From NCBI GenBank assembly GCA_030652115.1, contig JAUSBK010000002.1, forward strand, positions 1 through 54,362: a DNA stretch of 54,362 bases, given 5' to 3'. How positions within the stretch are numbered: position 1 is the stretch's first letter; each line of letters starts with the position of its first letter. Positions 28,981-37,982 of the stretch are shown piece by piece. Under the pieces are notes generated by a model. It was not told where the DNA came from. It saw nothing but the letters and a program-made list of their open reading frames with translations, and made no database searches. Source of the DNA: Coriobacteriia bacterium. GTDB taxonomy: Bacteria; Actinomycetota; Coriobacteriia; Anaerosomatales; Anaerosomataceae. The position numbers and the translations under genes were made by a program.

Positions 28981-31419
28981 ATGCGACAGGCGGACGATAC
29001 TCAGGCGGCGGTGTGGATCCCGACCGTGCATGCGGATGCGGATGCAGGCCCAGAGGCGTCTTCGCTCGGTCACGCCGTGGTTGGCTACGAACTGACGCAG
29101 ACCACGGCGCTTGTTCGTTCGGACGATGACATACTTACGCGAGCACGCTTCTGGGAGCTCGCCTGGACGCTCCTGGAAGACGGAGCGCTCGAGTTCCGAT
29201 GGGTCGCCTCGAAGGGCTTGCTGCGTACATATCTGTTTGTCCGCCACCGTGGTCTGACGAGTGCTGAGGGCGAGGCTGAAGCCCGCCGGATCGGTGCGGC
29301 TGCTCGAGCGCTACTACAGCGTGTTTCGCCCGGGATCCGGCTGCGAGCACTGGCGGCCGTGGAGGGTGCCGCGGCGCCGGTCGCCTGGGTGGGCAACGGC
29401 GGCGAAGGTGGCGACCTGCTGCGTAGCATGCTCGAAGTTGACGCGAACGCACACGCGCTTGATGTGCCGACACCGCTGACGCCGGGTCTCTCCGCGCGGT
29501 CCCTGTTGGCTCGGGAGATGAGCGACTCCCCTGTGCCCGTCTGCGTTAGCCTCGTGGCAGCACCGCTCGCGCTCGATCTGCTCGAGCGGCGAGAGCTCGA
29601 TCGCGACATGACAACTCTCGAGCAGATGGTCCTTAAAGCGCGCCGCCCCTCAGAGGCGGCTGGGCACACCTCTAGCGCACACATTGCGGAGGACTTACCG
29701 CTTGCACGGCTCGAAGCTAGCGCAGCAGCGCTCGCGCACAGGATGCAGCATCTCTCTCGCTTGGGTTCCCTCAGGATATCCGTCGCTTCCGCAGGGCAGA
29801 TGCCGCTGACGTTCCTCGCGGCTGCGCGAGCGAGTCTCGGCTGGTCGGCAGGGCCGCTTGTTTACGCCCCCGCAGCGGAGCTGGGCGAGCAGGTCACGTT
29901 CCGGCGCAATCTGGCCTCCGTTGGATTCGAGCCCTGGGGGGTGTTGGCCGAACGGGGCATCGAGCATCGGATGGTGAGTGATCGATACCTTGCCTCCCTC
30001 ACCGAAGTTGTTGCGTGCGCTTGGCTGCCGCCTATCGACGAGGTCACCGAAGGGCCGACGAGTCTCGCCGAGCCGGCGCCGCGTGCGGTTCCCGGTATGG
30101 TGCCGCACCAGGGCGCGCTCATAGGGTCGAACTTCGCGTCCCCGGCGCCGAGAGAGGTGGCGCTCAGCGATGAGGACCGTTCCCGGCACATGCTGATCTG
30201 GGGCCAGACTGGCTCCGGCAAGTCCACGCTAGCCGCCAACCTTGCTTTGCGCGACATCCGCGCGGGAGAAGGTGTCTGCGTCATCGATCCCCATGGTGAT
30301 CTGGTCGACGAGATCTTGCTGCGGTTCCCGGAAGAACGTAGGGATGATCTCGTGTTGTTCGACCCCAGTGATGACACGGTCGCCCTGGGCCTGAACTTGT
30401 TCGAGGCGAAGAACCAGTTCGAGCAGGACTTCGTGATCCAGCAGGTCATCTCAATGCTCTACCGCCTGTATGACCCGCATCACGATGGAATCATAGGGCC
30501 TCGCTTCGAGCACATGCTGAGGAGTGCTGCCCTCACAGTGATGGCGGATCCGGCCGGCGGCACGTTCCTGGAGATCCCGTTTATGTTCACGAACGAGAGG
30601 CTACTAGCCGCCAAGCTCAAGCACGTGCAGGACCCGGTCGTCCGGTCGTTCTGGCTGGACGAGCAGTCAAGGACGTCGGACTACCACAAGTCCGAGGTCC
30701 TCGGCTGGTTCCTGGCGAAGTGGGGCGCGTTCCTCTCCAATGGGGCGATGCGCCGGATTCTCGGGCAGCACCGCTCGGCGTTCGACTTCCGGACGGTGAT
30801 GGACTCACGGAAGGTGCTGCTGGTCAGGCTCGCCAAAGGCCGAATCGGCAGCATCAACGCCCAGATACTCGGCATGATCCTGTTGAGCAAGCTTCAGCTC
30901 GCCGCGCTCGGGCGCGGGGACACGTCGGCTGATCAGCGCAAGCGGTTCTATCTCTACGTTGACGAGTTTCAGTCGTTCGCACTCAGTCAGTTCGACGAAC
31001 TCGTGTCCGAATCCCGCAAGTACGGCTTGGCCCTCACGCTGATGAACCAACACTCGGGGCAACTTTCCACCACCCTGCGGGAAGCCCTATTCGGCAATGT
31101 GGGAACGCTTTGTGCGTTCAGGTTGGGCTTGCACGATGCCCAGCTTGTCGCGGAGGAGCTGGAGGGCTACAGCCCGCGCGATCTCACCCGGCTCGAGAAC
31201 TTCCGATGCGTGCTGCGTACCTCGGCTTCCGGGCGCGTGATGACGCCTTTCGACGTTCATACGGTCGCGCTCTCCGAGCTCGACGCTGAGGCGGCAGTGC
31301 GTCGGCTGGAGCTCATGGAGCTCTCGCGCGTGCGTTGGGGAACGCCGCGGGACCTGGCAGAGGAAGAAGCACTTCGCTTCCTGCGGACGGCCGGGTCGAA
31401 CGAGAGGTCGGAATCGTGA
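28981..31419 (+). CDS. VirD4/TraG/HerA-like ATPase
   Basis: The 812-residue protein has an unrecognised 380-residue N-terminal part. A motor ATPase core follows: Walker A IWGQTGSGKST (about residue 406), VCVIDPHGDLVDEILLRFPE, LGLNLFEAK, and Walker B YLYVDEFQSFA (about 658) followed by a sensor-like LTLMNQHSGQL. DPHGD and DEFQ are typical of the VirD4/TraD/HerA-FtsK group that pump DNA or proteins. No relaxase, VirB4 or channel genes are in the window, so conjugation cannot be claimed. No clear N-terminal membrane helices are visible, which favours the soluble HerA-like form. ATG 28981 has AGGGAGG. Its stop overlaps the CHAP gene start. Confidence 0.83.
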   Translation: MRQADDTQAAVWIPTVHADADAGPEASSLGHAVVGYELTQTTALVRSDDDILTRARFWELAWTLLEDGALEFRWVASKGLLRTYLFVRHRGLTSAEGEAEARRIGAAARALLQRVSPGIRLRALAAVEGAAAPVAWVGNGGEGGDLLRSMLEVDANAHALDVPTPLTPGLSARSLLAREMSDSPVPVCVSLVAAPLALDLLERRELDRDMTTLEQMVLKARRPSEAAGHTSSAHIAEDLPLARLEASAAALAHRMQHLSRLGSLRISVASAGQMPLTFLAAARASLGWSAGPLVYAPAAELGEQVTFRRNLASVGFEPWGVLAERGIEHRMVSDRYLASLTEVVACAWLPPIDEVTEGPTSLAEPAPRAVPGMVPHQGALIGSNFASPAPREVALSDEDRSRHMLIWGQTGSGKSTLAANLALRDIRAGEGVCVIDPHGDLVDEILLRFPEERRDDLVLFDPSDDTVALGLNLFEAKNQFEQDFVIQQVISMLYRLYDPHHDGIIGPRFEHMLRSAALTVMADPAGGTFLEIPFMFTNERLLAAKLKHVQDPVVRSFWLDEQSRTSDYHKSEVLGWFLAKWGAFLSNGAMRRILGQHRSAFDFRTVMDSRKVLLVRLAKGRIGSINAQILGMILLSKLQLAALGRGDTSADQRKRFYLYVDEFQSFALSQFDELVSESRKYGLALTLMNQHSGQLSTTLREALFGNVGTLCAFRLGLHDAQLVAEELEGYSPRDLTRLENFRCVLRTSASGRVMTPFDVHTVALSELDAEAAVRRLELMELSRVRWGTPRDLAEEEALRFLRTAGSNERSES

Positions 31420-33026
31420 AACGCCGGACTGCAGCGGGGAGACTCCCCGGAACCGGATGCGGGCGGTGCGGCACTGCTCCGAGGCGGTCCCATCTGGCTC
31501 TTAGCGTCTTGCATGCACTGGTCACGCTTTCGGTCGCAGCGATGTTCTGCCTTACACCCGCGCCCGCCCTCGCCGCCGTCGCTTTCGGCACGAATCTCGG
31601 CAGTTACTCGGGGGTCGTTGCATACTCCAACGGCTACGACCACGGCGTCAACGGCTCGTACTCGACCTACGGCTATCAGTACCAGTGCGTCGAGTATGTG
31701 AACCGCTACTACGTGCTGGCGCTGGGTCACAAGAACATGCGCGGGACCGGTAATGCAGACCAGTACTTCGGGACGGCGGCGTCACGCGGCCTCGAGGCCT
31801 ACACCAACGCGGGCTCAGTAGCCCCTCGGCCAGGCGACGTCTTGTGCTCGAATGGCGGTGACTACGGCCATGTAGCAATCGTCCGGGAAGTCGGCGCCAC
31901 GTACATCCGTGTCATCCAGCAGAACTGGTACAACGACTCGCGTGACGCAGCGATGACGCTCTCGATGTCCGTGTCGGGTGGGAAGTACACCGTTGCGGGC
32001 TTCAACTCCTCGTATCCGGTCAAGGGGTGGCTGCACAAACCGAGCGCCGCACCCGAACCGCCCGCTCCGCCCGCAGCGAATCCGGTCTATCCGACCCACC
32101 CTGGGTTCACGAAGTACGGGAACCCGGATTACTGGTGGCCGATCGGCAGCGGTTACGCTGGCACGGGCATCTACACGTACTGCAACGGCAACGTTCGCGC
32201 GAACTACGCTCGTTGGACGTTCGATCTCAGCAAGTTGGCTGGTTCCGGCACGTATCGCGTCGAGGCCTACATCCCTTCCGTCAACGCCACTACCCGCAAG
32301 GCCGACTACCACATCAGCACGTCTTCAGGGATTGCGCACAAGGTCGTCGACCAGCATGCCTACTACAACGTGTGGGTCGACCTTGGCACGTACAGTCTGG
32401 CCGAAGGGGCCGCTTGGGTCGAGCTCGACGACGCCACCGGCGAGGCCTACACGAACTCGTCCTCGCCGAAGATCGGGTTCGACGCCATTCGGCTCACGTA
32501 CGTGCCTCCTGTCACGCAGCCCGCCCCTGCGCCGACCCCGCCGGAGGCCGTGCCCGCACCACCCGACACCACGCGGCCGGGCGGAATGATCACGGTCTAT
32601 CGCTTCTACAACCACTTCACCGGCACTCACTTCTACACTCCGTCGGAGGCTGAGCGGGACACGGTTATCGCGACGTGGCCGGATGTGTATCGCTACGAAG
32701 GCATCGCCTACACCCTCGACCCGGCGCGGAACACGCAGCCGCTCACACGGTTCTACAACGTTGTGCGGGGCAGTCACTTCTACACGGCGTCGTCGGCCGA
32801 GGCCGAGACGGTACGCGTGCAGTGGCCTGGCGTATTTCGCTATGAAGGACTGACGTACCCCGTCTCGACTGCCACCGGCCCCGGGAAGCTCCCCGTGTAC
32901 CGCTTCTACCAGATCTACGGCGGGAGCCACTTCTACACCGCCTCCGAAGAGGAGAAGGGCCGCGTTATCGCCGAACTCGGTGCGATCTACAGCTACGAGG
33001 GGGTGGCGTTCTGGCTCGCGCAGTGA
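31416..33026 (+). CDS. Secreted CHAP hydrolase with golvesin-like domain and DUF5648-type repeats
   Basis: The 536-residue protein has a signal peptide with a long basic start and a hydrophobic core (LHALVTLSVAAMFCL), cleaved near Ala53. A CHAP amidase/peptidase domain follows with Cys91 in YQCVEYVN and His in YGHVAIV. Next is a golvesin C-terminal-like domain (ANYARWTFDL ... IGFDAIRLTYV). The end has three tandem DUF5648-type repeats (RFYNHFTGTHFYT, RFYNVVRGSHFYT, RFYQIYGGSHFYT), usually surface-associated. It probably cuts peptidoglycan. GTG 31416 overlaps the ATPase stop (GTGA). Such a hydrolase next to a VirD4/HerA-like ATPase recalls secretion loci. Confidence 0.88.
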   Translation: MKRRTAAGRLPGTGCGRCGTAPRRSHLALSVLHALVTLSVAAMFCLTPAPALAAVAFGTNLGSYSGVVAYSNGYDHGVNGSYSTYGYQYQCVEYVNRYYVLALGHKNMRGTGNADQYFGTAASRGLEAYTNAGSVAPRPGDVLCSNGGDYGHVAIVREVGATYIRVIQQNWYNDSRDAAMTLSMSVSGGKYTVAGFNSSYPVKGWLHKPSAAPEPPAPPAANPVYPTHPGFTKYGNPDYWWPIGSGYAGTGIYTYCNGNVRANYARWTFDLSKLAGSGTYRVEAYIPSVNATTRKADYHISTSSGIAHKVVDQHAYYNVWVDLGTYSLAEGAAWVELDDATGEAYTNSSSPKIGFDAIRLTYVPPVTQPAPAPTPPEAVPAPPDTTRPGGMITVYRFYNHFTGTHFYTPSEAERDTVIATWPDVYRYEGIAYTLDPARNTQPLTRFYNVVRGSHFYTASSAEAETVRVQWPGVFRYEGLTYPVSTATGPGKLPVYRFYQIYGGSHFYTASEEEKGRVIAELGAIYSYEGVAFWLAQ

Positions 33027-33688
33027 TTGATGCAGTACGCGAGATCGTGGATGCCCGCGCCCTTCTCCTACTCGTCGTTCTTTGGGGCAGTCTGGCGGTT
33101 CACGAGATTGCACACTGTCGAGTTCTTGACTTCCTCGGTGACTCGACGCCCCTAGAGCAGGGGCGCCTCACCTGGTGGCCACACCGACACCTCTCGTTCT
33201 GGGGTTCCCTCGTCGTGCCGGCGGCGCTGCTGTTCCTGACCTCGGGCTCGTTTCTTGTCATGTGGGCGAAGCCGGTGCACTACCGCCCGGGGTCCATGCG
33301 ACTCCGCGAGCCGCTCGCGACGATACTCGTGAAGCTCGCCGGTCCCGCCGCGAACGCAGCGCTTGCCGCAGTCGCAGCCATCGCGCTGGCTGTCCTGCCG
33401 CACGACATCCCCTATGCGGCGTGGAGGGCCCTCGTTGCTGTGCTGGCTGTGAACATCACGCTCGTCGCTTTGAACATGCTGCCGATTCCTCCGCTCGATG
33501 GTGGGGCTCTCTGGCTGCTGGTGCCCTTGCCGCCGAAGGTGCGTGACATCGGTGCGGCAGCAGCAGCAGTAGCGCTTCTGGCGGTCGTCGTGGGAATGCC
33601 GCTGGCAACCCCGCTAGATCCATTCGGAGACATGGTCGGCGCCGCGGTGGACTCGACGCTCAACCTTGCGATGGACGGGCACCTGTGA
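33023..33688 (+). CDS. M50/site-2-type intramembrane metalloprotease
   Basis: The 221-residue protein is hydrophobic, with about five membrane segments. It has the zinc motif HEIAH (27-31) in the first helix and NMLPIPPLDGG in a later one, the N-x2-P-x2-DGG motif of M50 proteases. A short GRLTWWPHRHLSFWGSLVVPA loop lies between. Length and layout match the FlxA/Rip-like small S2P group lacking a PDZ domain. S2P enzymes cut membrane-anchored regulators, so one of the single-pass proteins in this cluster may be its substrate. GTG 33023 overlaps the CHAP stop by 4 bases. Confidence 0.88.
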   Translation: MIDAVREIVDARALLLLVVLWGSLAVHEIAHCRVLDFLGDSTPLEQGRLTWWPHRHLSFWGSLVVPAALLFLTSGSFLVMWAKPVHYRPGSMRLREPLATILVKLAGPAANAALAAVAAIALAVLPHDIPYAAWRALVAVLAVNITLVALNMLPIPPLDGGALWLLVPLPPKVRDIGAAAAAVALLAVVVGMPLATPLDPFGDMVGAAVDSTLNLAMDGHL

Positions 33689-33766
33689 GGCAGGGAGGTG
33701 TAGGGCCGCCTCCCTTGAGGAGGGTTGTAATGGGTGGGGAACGGTGGATCCTGAAAGGAGGTCACG

Positions 33767-33919
33767 ATGGCTAGTGCCGAGGAGTACGACCGTGTTCTGC
33801 TGAAGGCCGAGTTGCGGGGTGCCGCTGCTTTGACCGCCCAGGAGAAGGAGTTGCTCAAGCGTCTACTGAGCGAGTCGGGCGCTCGCGGGAATCGCGCACG
33901 CAAGCTCGTCAACGGCTGA
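33767..33919 (+). CDS. Small helical protein (50 aa)
   Basis: A perfect AAAGGAGG site sits six bases before ATG 33767. The product (MASAEEYDRVLLKAELRGAA ... ARKLVNG) is helical with an acidic start and a basic end. No family recognised. The next gene begins 14 bases after its stop, so it is part of the same transcript. Confidence 0.65.
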   Translation: MASAEEYDRVLLKAELRGAAALTAQEKELLKRLLSESGARGNRARKLVNG

Positions 33920-33933
33920 TGGAGGGACGTCTG

Positions 33934-34392
33934 ATGTTCGCGGGACCTTGTGACGACTGGATCGAGTCCTCCTCGAGCTATCAAGCCGCGCTCGAGGAGG
34001 CGCTGGCGGCCGGGCGAGCCGCCGAGGCTGAGTCCATCGCCCAGATGATCGCGCACTACGCGCGCACCTTCACGATCACGTGGATGCTGCGCCTCGCGCC
34101 AGAATTCCGGCTCGAGCACCTGGTCGATTCGCAGACGTGTTCGGACACGGTCTTCGACGGCATCACAGTACCCGACGCCAGCGGACCGGTGACTGCGATC
34201 CACATGCTGAGCCTCGTGGTCGACCAGCGACTGATCACGGCGATCAGCCCTGCTTGGGAATCTGAAGACGGCGTGATCCACCCACTGGTTACGTACGATG
34301 AGGCGAGGCAGGCGGCTATCGAGCAGGTGATCGTGCCGATGATGAACAATGAGCCAGAGTACAGGCTCCATCAGGGACACGGAGTGACATGA
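33934..34392 (+). CDS. Unknown soluble protein
   Basis: The 152-residue protein is mixed alpha/beta, with an N-terminal helical part (AALEEALAAGRAAEAESIAQMI) and a strand-rich centre (FDGITVPDASGPVTAIHML). ATG 33934 is preferred because GGAGGG precedes it. The frame also opens at ATG 33919, which overlaps the preceding stop. It overlaps the next gene by 4 bases (ATGA). No recognisable motif. Confidence 0.7.
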   Translation: MFAGPCDDWIESSSSYQAALEEALAAGRAAEAESIAQMIAHYARTFTITWMLRLAPEFRLEHLVDSQTCSDTVFDGITVPDASGPVTAIHMLSLVVDQRLITAISPAWESEDGVIHPLVTYDEARQAAIEQVIVPMMNNEPEYRLHQGHGVT

Positions 34393-36284
34393 GACGAGTC
34401 GACCCTCTCGCGCCTCCGCCTGAAGCCATCGTCCGTGGTGACTCCCTGCTCGCCCGCGCCCGCTCGTACTATGAGGAGGGCCGTCACTACGAGGCGCAGC
34501 GCCTCCTGCGCCGCATCGAGACCCTCTCTGGCCCTGACGGCCCTTCCCTCCGTCTCGGACTCGAAGTCGACGTCCTGCGAGCGCTGCTCGCGCTCGGCTC
34601 GGCAGACTACGCATCAGCCGAGGTGTGCTGCAGGCGCGCTTTCGAAGCGAGCGGTTCTGGCGCCGAGTTGCACGCGGAAGCCGGACTCCTCCTGGCTCGC
34701 ACGTTCGCGCGCACGGGCCGCATGGACGAGTGCATCGCGACCCTGGCGAAGGTGGGCGAGGGTCTCAGAGATCCTGCTATCTCCCCGGATATCACCTTCC
34801 GCATTCACCGTGAGCTTGGCCAAGCACTCTGGTCGCAGAACCGTCGGGTTGAGGCGAGCAGGCATTTCGTGGAAGCACTGGGTCTCGGGCGACCCATAAC
34901 CGATGGGCATGCCGAGTCTCTGCGTCTAATCAAGGAGATGGAGCTTGAGGTGCTGCTCGGCACCGAGGCGACCGACTCCGCTATCGAAGCGGTCTTCGAT
35001 GTGCTCGACCAGCAGGTCTTCGAAGGCCTCACAGAGGGTGACTGGCGATACATGCTTCGGCTCCTCGGCCAGCTGGCTTCGCTTGGTGATCGGGTGCCGC
35101 ATGACCGCATCGCCGAGTGGCTGCGCAAGGCGGACGAAGTGTATCGCTCACGAACGGATTCCTCAGCAGTCCAGGGGGTGACCGCGCGATTGGGCGTTCT
35201 CGCCGAGCTGAACGCCTACGCCGCGCAGATGGAGAAGACTCATCCGCATGATCTCGAGGAATCAGACGTGTGCGAACTCGAGCGGCAGTTCGGGGTCGCG
35301 TGGACGGAGATGGACACCCACCAGATGTGCGATTGGCTGGAGCGGGCATGCCGCCCGTTCCAGCTCGCCCGCGGATGGAAACCGATCTTGCGCCTTTGGC
35401 GGCGGCTGTTCGTGAGGGCTGACGACTTCGTCGGTTGCTCGGGGTATCAGACGTGGGAGGAGTCGACGCAGGCCGCGAACGCGCTCGCAGGCTGGTGCGA
35501 GATGGTCGGTGAGCTACCGGAGGCCGACTGTCTGCTGCGCCTAGTGTACGAAGGGAATCGGTCGGCCGGTGAGGACTTCCTGGCGGCTTACAGTGGCAGG
35601 AGGCTGGCCCGCTCGCTGCTCTGGCACGGCGACCATGGGCAAGCCCTCGCGCTGCTTGAAGAGACTCTGGAGTACCGACAGCGTGACAGGTGCGCCTCCG
35701 TCTCGAGTGCGGAGTGGGGCCGTTGGCTGCGGGCCGAGATCTGCGCAGCCGCGGGTGACCTGGCCGCCGCTGAGGGATTGATGCAAGCGGAGCTCGACCG
35801 GGACATGGAGAACCACGGCGCTGAGAGTATGGGTGTCGCAACAGTTCGCACCAGATTGGCCGAGCACCTACTCGCCATGGGGCGAGCCGAGGAAGCTCGC
35901 AGCCTCCTCGCCTGGCCGGAGGCATTTACGGATGACGACCACCGGTCGCCGCAACCCCCGGGCGGTATCGAATACGACAGGCTGCTGCATAGGCTCCGTC
36001 AGGCGACTCTGGCTGTGAGACTCGGTGAGTTTCGCGCTGTAGACGAACTGCAGTTCATCGCGGACGACGCCGATGCGCTGCTCGGTCCCGGCTCGGCTGT
36101 GGCGGCGGAGGCTACGACGGAGTGGGCTGCGGCGGAATGGGCTGTGGGGCCACGGGATCGCTCCCTATGCGCTGCGGCTGCCGCGGCACTCCGGGCGGAG
36201 CGGCGCCTGCGCCATTCGGAGCACCCCAAGGTGCTGCGGGCGCGCGAGGTCCTTCGGCAGGTCTCGATGGAAGAGGCCGAATGA
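34389..36284 (+). CDS. Large TPR-type repeat protein
   Basis: The 631-residue protein is helical throughout, with TPR-like units (LLARARSYYEEGRHYEAQRLL; LGQALWSQNRRVEASRHFVEAL; LLWHGDHGQALALLEETLEY). The C-terminal part contains further helix pairs ending in HPKVLRAREVLRQVS. No enzymatic or DNA-binding motif was seen. It is coupled to both neighbours by ATGA overlaps and probably acts as a protein-binding scaffold. In its overall look it resembles the helical N-terminus of the sensor gene. Confidence 0.78.
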   Translation: MRRVDPLAPPPEAIVRGDSLLARARSYYEEGRHYEAQRLLRRIETLSGPDGPSLRLGLEVDVLRALLALGSADYASAEVCCRRAFEASGSGAELHAEAGLLLARTFARTGRMDECIATLAKVGEGLRDPAISPDITFRIHRELGQALWSQNRRVEASRHFVEALGLGRPITDGHAESLRLIKEMELEVLLGTEATDSAIEAVFDVLDQQVFEGLTEGDWRYMLRLLGQLASLGDRVPHDRIAEWLRKADEVYRSRTDSSAVQGVTARLGVLAELNAYAAQMEKTHPHDLEESDVCELERQFGVAWTEMDTHQMCDWLERACRPFQLARGWKPILRLWRRLFVRADDFVGCSGYQTWEESTQAANALAGWCEMVGELPEADCLLRLVYEGNRSAGEDFLAAYSGRRLARSLLWHGDHGQALALLEETLEYRQRDRCASVSSAEWGRWLRAEICAAAGDLAAAEGLMQAELDRDMENHGAESMGVATVRTRLAEHLLAMGRAEEARSLLAWPEAFTDDDHRSPQPPGGIEYDRLLHRLRQATLAVRLGEFRAVDELQFIADDADALLGPGSAVAAEATTEWAAAEWAVGPRDRSLCAAAAAALRAERRLRHSEHPKVLRAREVLRQVSMEEAE

Positions 36285-36958
36285 TAATGTACCAGCCAGT
36301 CGACTATCCCTGGAACGACGACTTCGACTTCGCCGTATTCAGGCAGCACGTGGGGGAGTTCGCCGAGCTGCTCGGCACCGCCGAGCTTCGAAGCAGCTTC
36401 GCATTCAGGTGGGAGCTCATCACGCACCTCGCGCGTCTGTACGCATCCGGTACGCAGATGCCGCCCTACTCGCCCTTCATGCCGGACGAGGCAGACGACG
36501 GCGAGTCTGTGCCCGACGCAGCGGTCGATCCGAGGAAGGCCAAGTATCGTGCCAGGCACATCCGCCACATAGGGGACACCGTCGAGGCCTGCATGGGCGA
36601 TGACGACGCCTACCACGGGGTCACATGGCCGGATGAAGACACGGTCGAGAAGCTCACCCTTTCAGGCGAGCTAGCGTGGATCTACAGCGATCTTCTCAAG
36701 GGCGCCGAGGAGTGGGACCAAGGACGACTCGACGACGCTGCTTCCACTTGGGTCTACGGTTTCGAGGAGGGTGACTGGGGCCCGAGGTGCCTCTCGGTGC
36801 TCGGATGCCTGCACTTCTACGCTGGAGACAGGATGAGTCTGCTCGTAGGATCGACATCAGAGGCGTGGGACTCAGTATCGGATCAGGACGCAGCATCCTG
36901 TAGTGAGGTCAGCTTCACCGGCACCCTGGAGATCGACCAGGCGATGCCGGCGGACTGA
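36281..36958 (+). CDS. DUF5063 family protein
   Basis: The 225-residue protein matches the DUF5063 pattern of helix-rich proteins: FRQHVGEFAELLG, WELITHLARLYASGTQMP, SGELAWIYSDLLKGAEEW and a Phe/Trp-rich YGFEEGDWGPRCLSVLGCLHFY. The family's activity is unknown to me. ATG 36281 overlaps the preceding stop (ATGA), and ATG 36287 is an alternative. The acidic, low-complexity C-terminus is unconserved. It appears to be the last member of the tightly coupled run that begins near 11328. Confidence 0.75.
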   Translation: MIMYQPVDYPWNDDFDFAVFRQHVGEFAELLGTAELRSSFAFRWELITHLARLYASGTQMPPYSPFMPDEADDGESVPDAAVDPRKAKYRARHIRHIGDTVEACMGDDDAYHGVTWPDEDTVEKLTLSGELAWIYSDLLKGAEEWDQGRLDDAASTWVYGFEEGDWGPRCLSVLGCLHFYAGDRMSLLVGSTSEAWDSVSDQDAASCSEVSFTGTLEIDQAMPAD

Positions 36959-37091
36959 GTCGCATCGCGTGCCGCCACCAGCACCTCGACGGACCCATCT
37001 TCCGTTGGGCCGATCACGCCGAGGAGTTCCAGTAAGTTAGACCGCTCCCCCCTGGGGTCGGGTTTCAGGCTTTCGCTGTCGGACAATTTCG

Positions 37092-37325
37092 ATGAAGCCC
37101 CTGACAACAGTCCGGACGGTTGGAGAGCTGCGAGAGCAGATTCGTAACGGCGCCTACGACCAGCAGGCACTCAGAGCTCTTGTGCTCCACTTGTGCTCGG
37201 CTCTGGAAGTCCTTGCGCACGAGATCGCGACCGTCTACAGCATCAATGTGGATGCGGCACCTACGATCGATGCTCTTTGTGCGCGCGCGTCCCGTGCTCA
37301 GGTGGCTGCACTTCTGCGCAGCTGA
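37092..37325 (+). CDS. Small helical protein (77 aa), unknown
   Basis: The frame from ATG 37092 gives MKPLTTVRTVGELREQIRNG followed by two helices (ALRALVLHLCSALEVLAHEI; TIDALCARASRAQVAALL). There is no clear ribosome binding site, so expression is uncertain. It follows a 130-base gap after the DUF5063 gene, in which no convincing terminator was found. Confidence 0.5.
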   Translation: MKPLTTVRTVGELREQIRNGAYDQQALRALVLHLCSALEVLAHEIATVYSINVDAAPTIDALCARASRAQVAALLRS

Positions 37326-37420
37326 TCGTGTAGGGCTTGTCCTGTTGCCCGGAGCTGGTACGCGGGATGCCGAGACTACTCAGGGTGCGGCGCCCTCCGT
37401 CGAGGTCGATCTGGGCACGA

Positions 37421-37444
37421 CTACCGGTGGGGCGCCATCGGTAG
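37421..37444 (+). promoter_or_regulatory. Hairpin upstream of the MraZ-like gene
   Basis: CTACCGGTGG (37421-37430) pairs with CCATCGGTAG (37435-37444) with one G-U pair and a 4-base loop. No T-tract follows, so it is a candidate regulatory or weak terminating structure within the 196-base gap before the next gene. Confidence 0.45.
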
Positions 37445-37521
37445 ACTAACCTTGATGGCGCGATCATGTGACAACCGCTTTACTGACCACAGCCACCTTT
37501 GGTGCACGGGAGGGATCGTCT

Positions 37522-37884
37522 ATGTTTACGGGGGAGTCCCGGGGGACAGTCTGCGAATCGCGCGTGACCCTGCCCAAATGGCTCCGTGCGGACCTTCCGG
37601 ATGACTCACTGGTGCTTTGCAGGGGCCTCGGGGGCTGCCTTCTTCTCTTCTCAACGCAGGGGTACGCTTCCTATCTGGCGCAGCTGCTAGGCATGGCCCC
37701 CGAGAAGGACACGCGCAAGGTCGCTCGCTTCTTCGAGGCAGCAGCTGCAGAGGTCGAGCCTGATGCTCGGGGGCGCATATACATCCCGCGCGTGCTGCTA
37801 GAGTATGCGGGGCTGCACTCCGAAGTACTATGGCGCGGTGCTTCTGACCGCGTAGAGATGTGGAGTCCGGAGCGGGCGCCATAG
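37522..37884 (+). CDS. MraZ-like protein, orphan
   Basis: The 120-residue protein shows the MraZ double-AbrB layout: N-terminal FTGESRGTVCESRVTLPKWL, then LVLCRGLGGCLLLF, a linker helix (KVARFFEAAAAEVEPDARG), second half GRIYIPRVLLEYAGL, and end RVEMWSPERAP. MraZ proteins are about 140-150 residues and repress the dcw cell-division cluster by binding TGGG repeats. Here there is no mraW, ftsL or other dcw gene nearby. So it may be a paralogue acting on the module or a mobile decoy. ATG 37522 has GGGAGGG upstream. Confidence 0.82.
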   Translation: MFTGESRGTVCESRVTLPKWLRADLPDDSLVLCRGLGGCLLLFSTQGYASYLAQLLGMAPEKDTRKVARFFEAAAAEVEPDARGRIYIPRVLLEYAGLHSEVLWRGASDRVEMWSPERAP

Positions 37885-37982
37885 GGCTACAAATGTCCGT
37901 GGCTGGAGGATTCGACGGGACCACGTCCGCCACCGAGTCTCACACGGTGGACTTGGCTCGCACGATTCGCAAAGGAGCACCG

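Noticed and set aside
28981-33688. A conjugation (type IV secretion) operon
   Set aside because: A VirD4/HerA-like ATPase and a CHAP hydrolase are present, but no relaxase, VirB4, VirB6, pilin or oriT-like structure was found.
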